Shown here: in pieces, positions 6,971 to 16,599 of the stretch
Numbering within the stretch: the first letter of the stretch is position 1
How the letters are laid out: the number at the start of each line of letters is the position of its first letter
From: Flavobacteriales bacterium
Lineage (GTDB): Bacteria; Bacteroidota; Bacteroidia; Flavobacteriales_D; Crocinitomicaceae
NCBI GenBank assembly: GCA_013373595.1
Contig: JABXHO010000114.1
Span: 1-39,291 of the forward strand
Direction of reading: 5' to 3'
DNA: 39,291 bases
Translations under genes and position numbers: made by a program
Notes under the pieces: model-generated
What the model was told of the DNA's origin: nothing
The model's input: only the letters and a program-made list of their open reading frames with translations
The model's database searches: none

Positions 6971-9631
6971 TTGAATCGACTTTTCAAACATACAATTATT
7001 CTTTTAATTCTGGCGCTCACAGCGCTTTCTTGCAAGCAGACCAAGAATGTTCCGCAAGGCAAATACTTATTGAAAAAGAACAAAGTAGAGATTCAGGGAG
7101 ATAAAATAGATGAAGATGAAGTCATCGAGATTATCCGACAAAAACCGAATTTCAAACGCCTTGGAGTGAAGTGGAACTTGATGATCTACAATGCGGTGGA
7201 CTCTGCAAAAGTGGCCGAAAAACGTGCTCGAAAGAATCAGCAGTTGCGCGAAAAGAATCAGGAATTACGGGAAAAAGAAGATCGAATCAATGCGAAGCGA
7301 ATTGAGCGCGCCCGAAGAAAGAACAAAGAGTATTACACGGAGAAAATCATCCCACTAAAAGATACGGTAACGCCGCGTAAATTTTTCCGTGAGTGGCTTA
7401 AATACAAAATTGGAAAGCCGCCTGTGGTGTTTGACAGCATTCCATACGAGAAAACCTTGGAGCAAATGTCTGCGTACATGCGGAGTCGTGGGTATTACTA
7501 TTCTTCTGTAGATGGTTTGGTTCAATACAAGCGTCGAAAAGCGAAGGTTTTGTATAGTATTGTTACGGGAGAGCGTTATTTCATCGATTCGGTGAGTGTG
7601 GAATGTGATAATCCGAGCGTTGAAGGAAATTACGCTAGGTACGTGAGTAAACAACCTGAACCTCCGTTGAAAGGGCAACCGTTTGATGTTGAATTGCTAG
7701 ACGATCATCGATCGGATGTTGCCACTTACATGCGCAATCAGGCATTGTATGGGTTCAGTCCAACACACATTCAATACGAGGTAGATACGAACCGCCGAAA
7801 TATGAAGGTGAATTTGAGAGTTGTCTTTCTCGATCGTCTTGTTCGTCCAAAAGATAATCCCGACACACTCATTTCAGTGCCCCATCAAACGACCTATATT
7901 CGGGATGTTTATTTCCACATTGCCGATACGAGTTTGTACGAAGGGAATTTCAAAGCATACGTGAATAGCTTGGGATTGGATGTAATGAACGGACAAACCA
8001 TACGTGCAATTGATACATTACATTACAAAGAAATCAAGAAGGCAGGTTCTGATGAATACGACCCGTTCCGCATTGCAACGTTTATTTACAATGGAGAAAT
8101 GTTGCTCAATCCTGAGTTGCTTGAAATGCAAAACTATTTGGAAAGCACGAATTTTTACAAAGAGGAATATGGCGAACGATCGTACACGCGCTTGCTTCAA
8201 TTAGGTTTGTTTGAGGGGATCAAAACGGAGATCATTGAGATTCCTGGAACGCGTAAGTTAGATGTTCATTATTACCTCACACCTTTGAAAAAGCAAAGCT
8301 TTGGGGTAGAACCGAAAGCGACGAACTCCAACGGTTTCCTAGGAGTTTCTGCCTCATTGAACTATTCGAACCGAAATCTCTTTAAAAATGGAGCGAAACT
8401 TACCATCGCGCTTTCTGGTGGTTTTGAGTCGCAGCCAGCCGTTTTTGATGAAACACTCGATGGGCAAAAAATCGAAACAGCAAGCCGTAGTTTTAATACC
8501 TTCGAAATAGGTCCAAGTATTAAATACGAAGCGCCGAGTTTGCTTCCTGTGAAGATCACACGCTTTTCAAAACGACACCGTCCACGAACAGTAATTTCGT
8601 CGGCATACAACTACCAACAACGAAATGATTTTACACGTGGTGTCTTCCAGTTGAATTATTTATGGCAATTCTACGTTGGAAAAAATCAGTTATTCCAAGC
8701 TGGATTACCAGGTGCTTCAGTGATCAAGTTTGTAAACATCAAAAAGAGTACGGTCTTCGAAAATACCTTGCTCGGATTGAACGATCTTTTCTTACTGAAT
8801 TCGTACAGTGATCAATTTATTTGGCAAGATTGGCGATTTACCTTTGAGTATACCATGCGCGAAAAGAAGAACGATAAGTCGAAAACAATGGCCTATTTCA
8901 CGTCTTCGTTTGATCCTGCTGGAAATCTTCTTTCACTTTTTGATAATTACCTCGACACATTGAACAATGGGCAGCGTAAGATTTTCGGTGTGGCTTATGC
9001 GCAGTTCTTGCGATTGGATAATGAATTGATCGTTTCTCAGCCAGTAGGGAAGGAGAAATCATTTCACTTTAAAGTGAATGCTGGGGCAGGTTTGCCTTAT
9101 GGGAACTCGCAAAACTCATTGCCGTACGATTACAGTTTCTTTGCAGGTGGAGCCAACGATAACAGAGGGTGGCGCGCTCGATCGTTAGGACCGGGTGTGT
9201 ATCGATACTACTTAGACACGAACCGAACAGCTACGCAAATTGGTGATGTGCGTGTTGGAGGATCAGCAGAATATCGATTCCCGTTTAGTTCATTGATAAA
9301 AGGTGCGCTCTTTGTTGATGCAGGAAATATTTGGACCATTCGAGATGATGTGAATCGACCGGGAGGACAATTTACCAAAGATTGGTACAAGCAGATCGCA
9401 TTGGCAACAGGGATTGGTTTCCGATTGGATTTCGATTTCTTCATTATCCGTTTGGACCTCGGTATTCCTCTTAGAAATCCAACGTTGCCGCAAGGATCAC
9501 AATGGATATTCCAGTCTAGAAAAGCCTACGAAGAGGTTTTATTCAATGAGTTTGGCGCGTCTTATTTAACCATGGATATTCCACGTCCATTTTCGCCTCA
9601 GGTGCATTTCGGGATCGGATATCCGTTCTAA
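6971..9631 (+). CDS. tamL: TamL, lipoprotein-type BamA/TamA outer-membrane assembly protein
   Basis: This Omp85-superfamily protein has POTRA-like N-terminal domains and a C-terminal 16-strand barrel (surface-antigen/Omp85 region from about residue 440 on, ending QVHFGIGYPF). I prefer the TTG at 6971 over 6935. It gives MNRLFKH plus a hydrophobic stretch and lipobox LTALSC, with Cys21 lipidated, and it lies downstream of a candidate TACTTTTG box. A lipidated TamA is characteristic of Bacteroidota and was named TamL. A barrel motif GGANDNRGWRARSLGPG corresponds to the family's conserved loop. Residues 80-125 hold a strongly charged K/R/E-rich insert. TamL usually pairs with TamB, but no TamB gene follows here; a secreted protein gene converges instead with a 4-base overlap. 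Confidence 0.9.
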   Translation: MNRLFKHTIILLILALTALSCKQTKNVPQGKYLLKKNKVEIQGDKIDEDEVIEIIRQKPNFKRLGVKWNLMIYNAVDSAKVAEKRARKNQQLREKNQELREKEDRINAKRIERARRKNKEYYTEKIIPLKDTVTPRKFFREWLKYKIGKPPVVFDSIPYEKTLEQMSAYMRSRGYYYSSVDGLVQYKRRKAKVLYSIVTGERYFIDSVSVECDNPSVEGNYARYVSKQPEPPLKGQPFDVELLDDHRSDVATYMRNQALYGFSPTHIQYEVDTNRRNMKVNLRVVFLDRLVRPKDNPDTLISVPHQTTYIRDVYFHIADTSLYEGNFKAYVNSLGLDVMNGQTIRAIDTLHYKEIKKAGSDEYDPFRIATFIYNGEMLLNPELLEMQNYLESTNFYKEEYGERSYTRLLQLGLFEGIKTEIIEIPGTRKLDVHYYLTPLKKQSFGVEPKATNSNGFLGVSASLNYSNRNLFKNGAKLTIALSGGFESQPAVFDETLDGQKIETASRSFNTFEIGPSIKYEAPSLLPVKITRFSKRHRPRTVISSAYNYQQRNDFTRGVFQLNYLWQFYVGKNQLFQAGLPGASVIKFVNIKKSTVFENTLLGLNDLFLLNSYSDQFIWQDWRFTFEYTMREKKNDKSKTMAYFTSSFDPAGNLLSLFDNYLDTLNNGQRKIFGVAYAQFLRLDNELIVSQPVGKEKSFHFKVNAGAGLPYGNSQNSLPYDYSFFAGGANDNRGWRARSLGPGVYRYYLDTNRTATQIGDVRVGGSAEYRFPFSSLIKGALFVDAGNIWTIRDDVNRPGGQFTKDWYKQIALATGIGFRLDFDFFIIRLDLGIPLRNPTLPQGSQWIFQSRKAYEEVLFNEFGASYLTMDIPRPFSPQVHFGIGYPF
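6985..6992 (-). promoter_or_regulatory. Candidate -7 box (TATGTTTG) for the TrmH gene
   Basis: This is an exact TAnnTTTG match on the minus strand, 53 bases before the GTG start. It lies within the tamL signal-peptide codons, so the two divergent promoters would overlap. No -33 element is evident. Confidence 0.3.
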
Positions 9632-10218
9632 AAGAACGTAGACTTCAGAAAAGGACGAAGTTCCTCCCACGTAATCAGCAATTTTTTGCTAGGCCAGTTG
9701 TCGTACGAATCCATCGAAATCTTCATTCCTTCTTCAACCAATTCTACTTGGCAATTTTCTATAGAGATAGATGAAATGAAATCATCGGATGGAGCGTCGT
9801 TTCCTTCTTCAATGATGTGCTTTGTGATATGATCAGCGAAGAATGACTCGTAGTGCTTTTTCTGTTTTTCTAAGAATAAAGAAGTAATGGCGCATGTTTC
9901 ACCCGTATTCAGGTCGAAAAAGTGATTTTCCGTCTTGCTATCATCCAAATCGATACAATGGAAATAGAAGTTCACCTGAAGAAAATTCGCTTTCTGAACA
10001 TAGCCGAACTGTCCGATACAATAATCTTGTTCTTGGTACTCAGAAATAATTGTCCCAATATTTGCATTGAGCTCTTCCTGTGCATCGGCATTTCCCATTA
10101 GTTCAATAATAGGGTAAACCAAACCGTTATCGAGCTGGCCGTTTTTAAATCGTACGTTTTGAGCCTGTGCTAATTGAAGAATAAGCAAAAAGGAGAGTAG
10201 CGTAAGTTGTTTTACCAT
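9628..10218 (-). CDS. Small secreted protein, possibly DUF3298/RsiV-like
   Basis: This 196-residue protein has a clear signal peptide (MVKQLTLLSFLLILQLAQAQ), so it should be periplasmic or outer-membrane associated. The mature domain has a pattern reminiscent of DUF3298-type domains: NHFFDLNTGETCAITSLF, resembling the usual FDLxTGxxLxLxDLF stretch, followed by an amphipathic helix. Two Cys in the middle (DYCIGQF, FHCIDLD) could form a disulfide. The DUF3298 link is pattern-based and tentative. Its stop overlaps that of tamL (9628-9631). It lies downstream of uvrD on the same strand, separated by about 60 bases without an obvious terminator, so it may be read as the second gene of that unit. 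Confidence 0.65.
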   Translation of the reverse strand: MVKQLTLLSFLLILQLAQAQNVRFKNGQLDNGLVYPIIELMGNADAQEELNANIGTIISEYQEQDYCIGQFGYVQKANFLQVNFYFHCIDLDDSKTENHFFDLNTGETCAITSLFLEKQKKHYESFFADHITKHIIEEGNDAPSDDFISSISIENCQVELVEEGMKISMDSYDNWPSKKLLITWEELRPFLKSTFF

Positions 10219-10279
10219 GATTGGATCATTTTATTGTATAATACTTACGATAAAAGTCCAGAAAAGGTTCTAAAACGAC

Positions 10280-12574
10280 TTAGCTGTCAAGAATTGTGAG
10301 TTTCGCAAACCGTAGCAATACCGTCTTTGATCCGTGTCGAGGGAAGAAGATGGTCGCCTTAGTATTGTCTCCTGTTCCTTCGAGTTGGGTCACTTTTCCT
10401 TTTCCGAAACGATCATGCTCAACATTGTAACCTACCTTTAATGAAGTCGGTGGTCCTGTCGGTTTTTCCGAACGACCTAACGGTTTGTTGACGGAGCTTA
10501 TCGGTTTCAAAGAACGCGATCCCATTTGTCTATTCAATCCACCTGAATGCGTCGGTTCAGAGAAGCGACTGGTTCGACCCGTAACGAGAGATCTTCCTCC
10601 TGCGCGGGCAGGCGTTTCGTGATTCAAGTATTGTTGATCAATCTCGTCGATGAATCGGCTGGGTTCGCACGTAATGAGATTTCCCCACTGAAAGCGCGAA
10701 GTGGCATAAGATAAATTACAGGTTTCTTTTGCTCTGGTAACGGCTACGTAGAACAAACGACGTTCTTCTTCCAGTTCTGTGCGTGAGTTCAACGAGAGTT
10801 GAGAAGGGAATAAGTTTTCTTCCAATCCAACGAGATACACATGCTGAAACTCCAATCCTTTACTTGAGTGAATGGTCATCATGGTCACGTGATTGCGATC
10901 TTCATCTTCTTTCTGATCTGCATCTGTGAGCAAGGCAACGTCCAACATGAATTCGGACAGCGCTTTTGACTCTCCTTCTTGTCGTGAGATGGTAAACTCC
11001 TTAATTGCGGCCAAGAGTTCCTCGATGTTTTGGTAGCGCTCTACTTCCTCTGGACCTTTGTCTTTTTCAGAACTCAATTCTTTTAAAACTCCAGATGAAC
11101 GCGCAATTTCTTGAGCCAGTACATCCGCATCCATACGATCCAATTGTGCTGAGAAGCTTTGAATCATCGTAACGAATTCACTGATTCGGTTTTTCGCTCC
11201 TGTATTGATTTGAACTGGGTAGCGACTAAAATCTGAAATAACATCCCACGGACTCACACCATACTGACTCGCTGCAATGATGATTTTCTCAAAAGATGTT
11301 TTTCCAATTCCTCGTTTTGGATAATTGATGACGCGTTTGAGTGCTTCTTCATCGTGATGATTGGCTGTCAATCGGAAATACGCCAATAAATCCTTAATTT
11401 CTTTTCGTTGGTAGAATGATAATCCTCCGTAGATTTTATACGGAACATTCAATTTTCGCAAGGCTTCCTCAAACGAACGCGATTGGCGATTGGTGCGGTA
11501 CAAAATGGCAAATTCGTTGTAGGAAAGTCCTTCATTTTTTGCCTTATCGTAAATCTTTTGGGTAACGAGCTTTCCTTCTTCGTTATCGGTAAGCGTTCGC
11601 GTTACACTGATTTTTTCGCCGCCATCATTGTCTGTCCAAACCGTTTTCTTGATTTGATCTTTGTTTTTGGCAATTACGCCATTGGCAGCTTCAACAATAT
11701 TTTTGGTACTTCGGTAGTTTTGTTCAAGCTTGTAAAGTGAAAAATCAGGATAGTCTTTCTTGAAATTGAGAATATTCTGAATGTTCGCCCCACGGAAGGA
11801 GTAGATACTTTGTGCATCATCCCCAACCACGCATATATTTTCGTACACCGCAGCCAATTTTTTAACAATCAAGTACTGCGCGTAGTTCGTATCTTGGTAC
11901 TCATCTACCAACACGTAGCGAAACTTTTGTTGGTAGTAGCTCAAAACATCAGGGAAATCGCGAAGCAAGACATTTGTTTGATAGAGAAGATCATCAAAGT
12001 CCATCGCTCCCGCCTTGAAACAACGAGCTGCGTAGGTTTTGTAGATACGCGCCATTTCTGGCCGTTTCGACATCTTGTCTTCCATCATGATTTCAGGATT
12101 TTTCTCGTAAGATTCAGGAGAAATCAAGTTGTTTTTTGCGGAAGAAATACGTCCAAGGACGTTCCCAGGTTTGTACGCTTTGTCATCAAGGTTGAATTGT
12201 TTTACAATGTCCTTGATTAAACTTTTCGAGTCCTGCGTATCGTAAATGGTAAAGTTGCTAGGATATCCCAATCGGTCTGCATTGATTCGAAGAATACGTG
12301 AGAATACAGAGTGAAAGGTTCCCATCGTGATGTTTCGGGCTTCTCCCGATCCAACGATATTTCCAATACGCTCGGTCATTTCTTTTGCGGCCTTGTTGGT
12401 AAAGGTTAGCGCAAGTATGTTGAAGGGATCAACACCTTGTTCCATCATGTAGGCAATACGAAATGTAAGTACACGCGTTTTTCCTGAACCAGCTCCGGCA
12501 ATCACCATTGTTGGTCCTTCAATATGTTTTACAGCAGCAAGCTGACTTTCGTTTAATTCTTCTAAATATCCCAT
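10280..12574 (-). CDS. pcrA: UvrD/PcrA-type ATP-dependent DNA helicase
   Basis: This superfamily 1A 3'-5' helicase of about 764 residues acts in nucleotide-excision and mismatch repair and in removing protein blocks. The helicase motifs appear in order: Walker A AGAGSGKTRVL, ALTFTNKAAKEM (Ia), LVDEYQDTNYAQY (II), VVGDDAQSIYSFRGA (III), LEQNYRS (IV), TIHSSKGLEF (V) and FYVAVTRAKE (VI). The Gly/Arg/Ser-rich tail ends in a PcrA-like C-terminal domain (VGYNVEHDRFGKGKV). The ATG at 12574 (MGYLEELNESQ) is preferred to an upstream TTG two codons earlier. A candidate promoter, TTG-N16-TATATTTG, lies just upstream on the minus strand. Whether to call it UvrD or PcrA is a matter of convention. Confidence 0.96.
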   Translation of the reverse strand: MGYLEELNESQLAAVKHIEGPTMVIAGAGSGKTRVLTFRIAYMMEQGVDPFNILALTFTNKAAKEMTERIGNIVGSGEARNITMGTFHSVFSRILRINADRLGYPSNFTIYDTQDSKSLIKDIVKQFNLDDKAYKPGNVLGRISSAKNNLISPESYEKNPEIMMEDKMSKRPEMARIYKTYAARCFKAGAMDFDDLLYQTNVLLRDFPDVLSYYQQKFRYVLVDEYQDTNYAQYLIVKKLAAVYENICVVGDDAQSIYSFRGANIQNILNFKKDYPDFSLYKLEQNYRSTKNIVEAANGVIAKNKDQIKKTVWTDNDGGEKISVTRTLTDNEEGKLVTQKIYDKAKNEGLSYNEFAILYRTNRQSRSFEEALRKLNVPYKIYGGLSFYQRKEIKDLLAYFRLTANHHDEEALKRVINYPKRGIGKTSFEKIIIAASQYGVSPWDVISDFSRYPVQINTGAKNRISEFVTMIQSFSAQLDRMDADVLAQEIARSSGVLKELSSEKDKGPEEVERYQNIEELLAAIKEFTISRQEGESKALSEFMLDVALLTDADQKEDEDRNHVTMMTIHSSKGLEFQHVYLVGLEENLFPSQLSLNSRTELEEERRLFYVAVTRAKETCNLSYATSRFQWGNLITCEPSRFIDEIDQQYLNHETPARAGGRSLVTGRTSRFSEPTHSGGLNRQMGSRSLKPISSVNKPLGRSEKPTGPPTSLKVGYNVEHDRFGKGKVTQLEGTGDNTKATIFFPRHGSKTVLLRFAKLTILDS

Positions 12575-12626
12575 GGGCAAAATAATCCTCGGATGGAGAT
12601 CAATTTGAGGTGAGTTTCTAAACGAT

Positions 12627-12653
12627 CAAATATACGCAAAAGCAGATCGGCAA
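12627..12653 (-). promoter_or_regulatory. Candidate Bacteroidota promoter for the helicase gene
   Basis: Read on the minus strand, TATATTTG (12634-12627) matches the Bacteroidota -7 box TAnnTTTG exactly. A TTG (12653-12651) lies 16 bases upstream in the -33 position. The implied transcription start is about 45 bases before the helicase ATG. Confidence 0.6.
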
Positions 12654-12793
12654 TCGACTTTTAAGAGGAAATAGTTTGATTTTTTTGACGTTTTAATCAT
12701 TCAGTTCTACCTCTCAGTAACCAGATGGATGTTTGTGTTGCTTCCTTGAATTTCAAGCTATACATTGAGATCAAATCACCTAATCAATTCACC

Positions 12794-14347
12794 ATGAGAG
12801 TAGTATTATTCTTTTTTATCCTTTTAATTTCTGGAGCGATTAATGCCCAGTCTAATTACGTTTCGACCTATTTGGAGAATCCTAATTATTACGCATCCCA
12901 ATTGCATAAAATTCCATGGGATTCAACCCGATTAATTCAATACAGGAATTCTTATGACGGAGGATTTCCAGTATTAATCATGGAAGACGTAACAAACGGT
13001 GTAATCACTCCAATCGTTCCGCCCTTGTGTTCAGAAATCAGAAGTATTCCTGTGATTGTGGATGATGGCTATTTGTTTGCGGGAGAGACAATTTCTGGCG
13101 TAGAGTTGCTGTACTTTGATGAAGTAAACTCTACTGTTTTCGATCTCAACATAGGCGTGAATGATAGTGATCCAGTTATTTATGAGTTAAATGATCGTGT
13201 TTTTGTCATTGCATTCGACGGGACACATAAACAATTGTTCGAGTTCGATAAATCAACGCATGCAGTTGTGCAAATCACAAATAACGCCATCGATGTAAAC
13301 TCCGTTTGTGCAGTGTGGGGAAGTGATGTGTATTACAGCACAAAATATGTCAATGCAATCAATGGACTTGACGAGTATACATTGGTGAAGGCTGTTCCTG
13401 TTGTGAGTGGATTCGACCATTTTTTCATTCAAAACATCAACATTCCGACGAGTGCAGATCGCTATGTTGATTGGAAAACACCGCAATTGATGTGGGGAAA
13501 GCTTTATTTGGCTGCTGTTGATGTCTCTCCATATATCTACGATTCAAATACCATGGGTATTTCGGTTATTCTTCCTAACGATCAGGTATCTACGGCAAAT
13601 ATTACCCTGCCAAGTTTTGGAGGAGAATTTTCACTGGTACAGTGGGACGGAAAGTTGGGAATCTACTGTTCTGAACATAACGAGTTTTTTGTGAGTTCTG
13701 ATGGCGTAAATTTTGACGCTGAAGCTGTCCCTTCGAATGGAAAGCTGGTAGAATGTATGGTATCACAAAACGACAAACTCTATTTCAATTGTATGTATTT
13801 GGATGAAACACGCGAAATATTTCAATACGATAACGGATTTCAGTCTAAGTACTACGGCGATCATATTCATTTCTTAGGTGAGGAAGAAGGAATTATCTAT
13901 TCTGCTGATTACGTCCAAGCTGATTCATCATCCATTGTTTTATTGTATACGACAATGGATGTGGTCGATGAAGTGAAAATGTCACCAACGTTTCACCCTC
14001 CGTATGGAAACACAGCTGTAATGCACGAAGGCTTTTTCACCTTTCTTTTTGGTACCGATGGCCCCCTTGAAGATCATGATATTTTCCAGTTGACCGGATC
14101 ACCTAGCGCAGCTCTTGACGAATTGGATATTGAATTCAGTGTCTATCCGAACCCTGTAGCGTCGGGTTCAACAAGTTTTATTCGAACGAATAGGGAAGGA
14201 GAAGTTGAACTATTGACATTGGATGGACAGAAAGTGAGTTCTTTTAATGTCACTCCAGGTACTAATTTAATTCCCTGCTCACAACTCCCTTCTGGCGTGT
14301 ATTTAATTTCATTTGAGAATCGTACACATCGGATTGTTGTAAACTAA
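12794..14347 (+). CDS. T9SS type A sorting domain-containing secreted protein
   Basis: The frame is open from 12725, but the ATG at 12794 gives a proper signal peptide (MRVVLFFFILLISGAINAQ), so I place the start there (517 residues). The last roughly 75 residues form a T9SS type A C-terminal sorting domain: FSVYPNPVASG, then GEVELLTLDGQKV, then LPSGVYLISFENRTHRIVVN. The product is therefore exported by Sec, crosses the outer membrane through T9SS and is released or surface-anchored. The middle has repeated short beta-strand units with Asp/Tyr-rich turns (VYELNDRVFVIAFDG, KLYFNCMYLDE), suggesting a beta-propeller-like fold. I recognise no enzyme motif. It stands alone between divergent uvrD and fbaA. 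Confidence 0.85.
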   Translation: MRVVLFFFILLISGAINAQSNYVSTYLENPNYYASQLHKIPWDSTRLIQYRNSYDGGFPVLIMEDVTNGVITPIVPPLCSEIRSIPVIVDDGYLFAGETISGVELLYFDEVNSTVFDLNIGVNDSDPVIYELNDRVFVIAFDGTHKQLFEFDKSTHAVVQITNNAIDVNSVCAVWGSDVYYSTKYVNAINGLDEYTLVKAVPVVSGFDHFFIQNINIPTSADRYVDWKTPQLMWGKLYLAAVDVSPYIYDSNTMGISVILPNDQVSTANITLPSFGGEFSLVQWDGKLGIYCSEHNEFFVSSDGVNFDAEAVPSNGKLVECMVSQNDKLYFNCMYLDETREIFQYDNGFQSKYYGDHIHFLGEEEGIIYSADYVQADSSSIVLLYTTMDVVDEVKMSPTFHPPYGNTAVMHEGFFTFLFGTDGPLEDHDIFQLTGSPSAALDELDIEFSVYPNPVASGSTSFIRTNREGEVELLTLDGQKVSSFNVTPGTNLIPCSQLPSGVYLISFENRTHRIVVN

Positions 14348-14404
14348 CTAGTGAGATTCGAACATTCTTCCCATTTTGCTGATTCGATACTTCCAATAAT
14401 TATT

Positions 14405-14412
14405 TAACTTTG
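14405..14412 (+). promoter_or_regulatory. Candidate -7 box (TAACTTTG) for fbaA-accD
   Basis: This is an exact TAnnTTTG match 24 bases before the fbaA ATG, which would give a leader of roughly 18 bases. No clear -33 TTG stands at the expected distance, so support comes from the -7 box and its position only. Confidence 0.45.
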
Positions 14413-14436
14413 TTGCTCGAATTAAATAAAAATAGG

Positions 14437-15504
14437 ATGAGTCACGGTATCAAATCTGGGGTTGCAACAGGAGATGAAGTACAAGCAATTTTTGCGTATG
14501 CAAAAGAAAAAGGCTTCGCACTTCCAGCAGTCAATGTAACATCAACAAGCACTGTAAATGCAGTGATGGAAGCTGCATCAATGATGAATGCACCCGTTAT
14601 TATTCAATTCTCTAATGGAGGAGCGCAGTACTTTGCAGGAAAAGGTTTGATTAATGATATGTACAGAGCAAGTATCTTGGGAGCGATCTCAGGAGCACGA
14701 CACGTACACACTTTAGCAGAATACTACGGTGCAACGGTTATTTTGCACACGGATCACGCAGCACGAAAATTGTTGCCTTGGATCGACGACTTATTGGATG
14801 CTGGAGAGAAGTTCTACGAAGAGCATGGTAAGCCGCTTTACAGCTCACACATGATTGACCTTTCAGAAGAAGACTTGAAAGAAAACATCGAAACGTGTAA
14901 GCATTATTTGGAGCGCATGTCCAAGATTGGAATGACATTGGAAATTGAACTTGGAATTACTGGTGGAGAAGAAGATGGTGTGGACAACTCGAATGTAGAC
15001 GTTTCAAAACTGTACACGCAACCAGAAGAAGTAGCATATGCTTACGAGGAGTTGAGTAAAATCAGTGATCGCTTTACAATTGCAGCATCATTTGGAAATG
15101 TACACGGTGTGTACAAACCAGGAAATGTGAAATTGACGCCAAAAATCTTGTTGAATTCTCAGAATCACATTCAAGAGAAATTCAATACAGAGCATAATCC
15201 TGTAAACTTCGTATTCCACGGAGGATCAGGTTCTTCAGTAGAAGAAATTCGCGAAGCAATTGGATATGGTGTGATCAAGATGAACATCGATACAGATTTA
15301 CAATTTGCCTTCACTGAAGGGTGTCGCGATTACATCACCGAAAATATTGATTACCTAAGAACGCAAATCGGTAACCCAAATGGAGCCGATGAGCCGAATA
15401 AAAAATACTATGACCCAAGAAAATGGCTCCGAGAAGGAGAGTTGTCATTTATCAAGCGTTTGGAAAGATCATTCCGCGATTTGAATAACGTGAACACACT
15501 TTAA
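14437..15504 (+). CDS. fbaA: Class II fructose-bisphosphate aldolase
   Basis: This 355-residue zinc-dependent aldolase interconverts fructose-1,6-bisphosphate with DHAP and glyceraldehyde-3-phosphate in glycolysis and gluconeogenesis. The ATG at 14437 (MSHGIKSGV) is preferred to a TTG at 14410 that overlaps the candidate -7 box. Catalytic Asp106 and zinc ligand His107 (HTDHA), the acidic ELGITGGEEDGVDN, His223 (GNVHGVY) and His261 (VFHGGSGSS) are all present. They are offset by three from the E. coli FbaA numbering as I recall it (D109/H110/H226/H264). KMNIDTDLQFAF forms the DHAP-binding end. It precedes accD by 35 bases on the same strand and is probably co-transcribed with it. Confidence 0.97.
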   Translation: MSHGIKSGVATGDEVQAIFAYAKEKGFALPAVNVTSTSTVNAVMEAASMMNAPVIIQFSNGGAQYFAGKGLINDMYRASILGAISGARHVHTLAEYYGATVILHTDHAARKLLPWIDDLLDAGEKFYEEHGKPLYSSHMIDLSEEDLKENIETCKHYLERMSKIGMTLEIELGITGGEEDGVDNSNVDVSKLYTQPEEVAYAYEELSKISDRFTIAASFGNVHGVYKPGNVKLTPKILLNSQNHIQEKFNTEHNPVNFVFHGGSGSSVEEIREAIGYGVIKMNIDTDLQFAFTEGCRDYITENIDYLRTQIGNPNGADEPNKKYYDPRKWLREGELSFIKRLERSFRDLNNVNTL

Positions 15505-15539
15505 TCATTGATTGGGTAGAAAACTAGATTTTTAAAACT

Positions 15540-16388
15540 ATGAGTAGTTGGTTTAAAAGAAGTAAAGAAGGGATTACCACTTCTACACACGACAAGAAAG
15601 AAACTCCGGAAGGACTGTGGAAAAAATGTTCGAACTGTAAGACCATCTTTGGTGCAGACGACTTGAAGAACAATTCGTATGTGTGTGATCGTTGTAATCA
15701 TCACGAGCGTATTGGATCGCAGGAGTATTTTGAAATTCTTTTTGATGATCAAAAATTCAAGGAATTGAATCCACGATTGTCTTCAGGAGATCCGTTGAAG
15801 TTCGAAGACACGAAAAAATACAAAGACAGAATTGCTGCTTCGCAGAAAAAAACGGGGTTGAAAGATGCCGTGCGTACAGCTATCGGAAAATTGGAAGGGC
15901 AGGACATCGTTATTGCAGCGATGGATTTCTCATTTATTGGTGGTTCCATGGGATCGGTAATGGGAGAGAAAATTGCTCGTGCGATTGATGCAGCAATCAA
16001 AGCGAAATGTCCATTTATGATTATCTCGAAATCAGGTGGAGCACGTATGATGGAAGCTGGATTGTCGTTGATGCAAATGGCGAAAGTGTCTGGGAAACTT
16101 GGCGAATTGTCAGAAGCTGGATTGCCATACATTTCATTTCTTACCGATCCAACAACAGGTGGAGTTACCGCTTCATTCGCGATGTTGGGAGATTTGAACA
16201 TCGCTGAGCCAGATGCATTGATTGGTTTCGCAGGACCGCGTGTTGTGCGTGAAACAATTGGTCGTGATTTGCCAGATGGTTTCCAACGTTCGGAGTTCGT
16301 ACTTGAGCACGGATTCTTGGATTACATCGTGGAGCGTACGCAATTGAAAGAAACGCTTGCTTTGTCGCTAGAATTCTTTAGATCTTAA
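15540..16388 (+). CDS. accD: Acetyl-CoA carboxylase carboxyltransferase subunit beta
   Basis: This 282-residue beta subunit of the carboxyltransferase half of acetyl-CoA carboxylase works with AccA to move carboxyl from biotin to acetyl-CoA, giving malonyl-CoA for fatty-acid synthesis. The N-terminal zinc ribbon is intact: [11 protein letters not shown]...[12 protein letters not shown], a C-x2-C...C-x2-C arrangement (about 30-55). The crotonase-fold domain shows [21 protein letters not shown] and [18 protein letters not shown], then [19 protein letters not shown] and [15 protein letters not shown] strong intrinsic terminator follows at 16413-16454. AccA and the biotin subunits are not in this window. 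Confidence 0.97.
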   Translation: MSSWFKRSKEGITTSTHDKKETPEGLWKKCSNCKTIFGADDLKNNSYVCDRCNHHERIGSQEYFEILFDDQKFKELNPRLSSGDPLKFEDTKKYKDRIAASQKKTGLKDAVRTAIGKLEGQDIVIAAMDFSFIGGSMGSVMGEKIARAIDAAIKAKCPFMIISKSGGARMMEAGLSLMQMAKVSGKLGELSEAGLPYISFLTDPTTGGVTASFAMLGDLNIAEPDALIGFAGPRVVRETIGRDLPDGFQRSEFVLEHGFLDYIVERTQLKETLALSLEFFRS

Positions 16389-16412
16389 TTAGAACAAGAT
16401 AAAAATTGAGAA

Positions 16413-16454
16413 GGAGAGCTGTTCCGGTAACGATCGGAATGTTCTCCTTTTTTT
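16413..16454 (+). terminator. Intrinsic terminator of fbaA-accD
   Basis: GGAGAGCTGTTCCG at 16413 pairs imperfectly with CGGAATGTTCTCC ending at 16447, followed by seven T. It lies 25 bases after the accD stop. Confidence 0.85.
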
Positions 16455-16539
16455 GTGCTAAAAATTTCCAGAATTCAGATAGAAGTTTTTTGATGGTGAC
16501 ATAAGTTAAAATAACAGCTTCTTAGTACTTCGTAAGCAC

Positions 16540-16572
16540 AAAAAAAAACGGACTGCCTTGCACAGTCCGTTT
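16540..16572 (-). terminator. Intrinsic terminator of the aldehyde dehydrogenase/DUF779 operon
   Basis: On the minus strand the stem AAACGGACTG/CAGTCCGTTT (16563-16572 with 16546-16555) has a 7-base loop and is followed by a run of T, seen as A16540-A16548 on the plus strand. It lies 28 bases past the DUF779 stop and faces the accD terminator. Confidence 0.88.
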
Positions 16573-16599
16573 AAATAGATAAGTTATTGCTATATCACT

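Noticed and set aside
9624-9638. CGTTCT-AAA-AGAACG hairpin at the tamL and secreted-gene stops
   Set aside because: The 6-bp stem lies across the stop codons with no T-run, so it is too weak to call a terminator.
12725-12793. Upstream start for the T9SS protein
   Set aside because: The extra 23 residues would put a polar stretch ahead of a complete signal peptide that starts at 12794.
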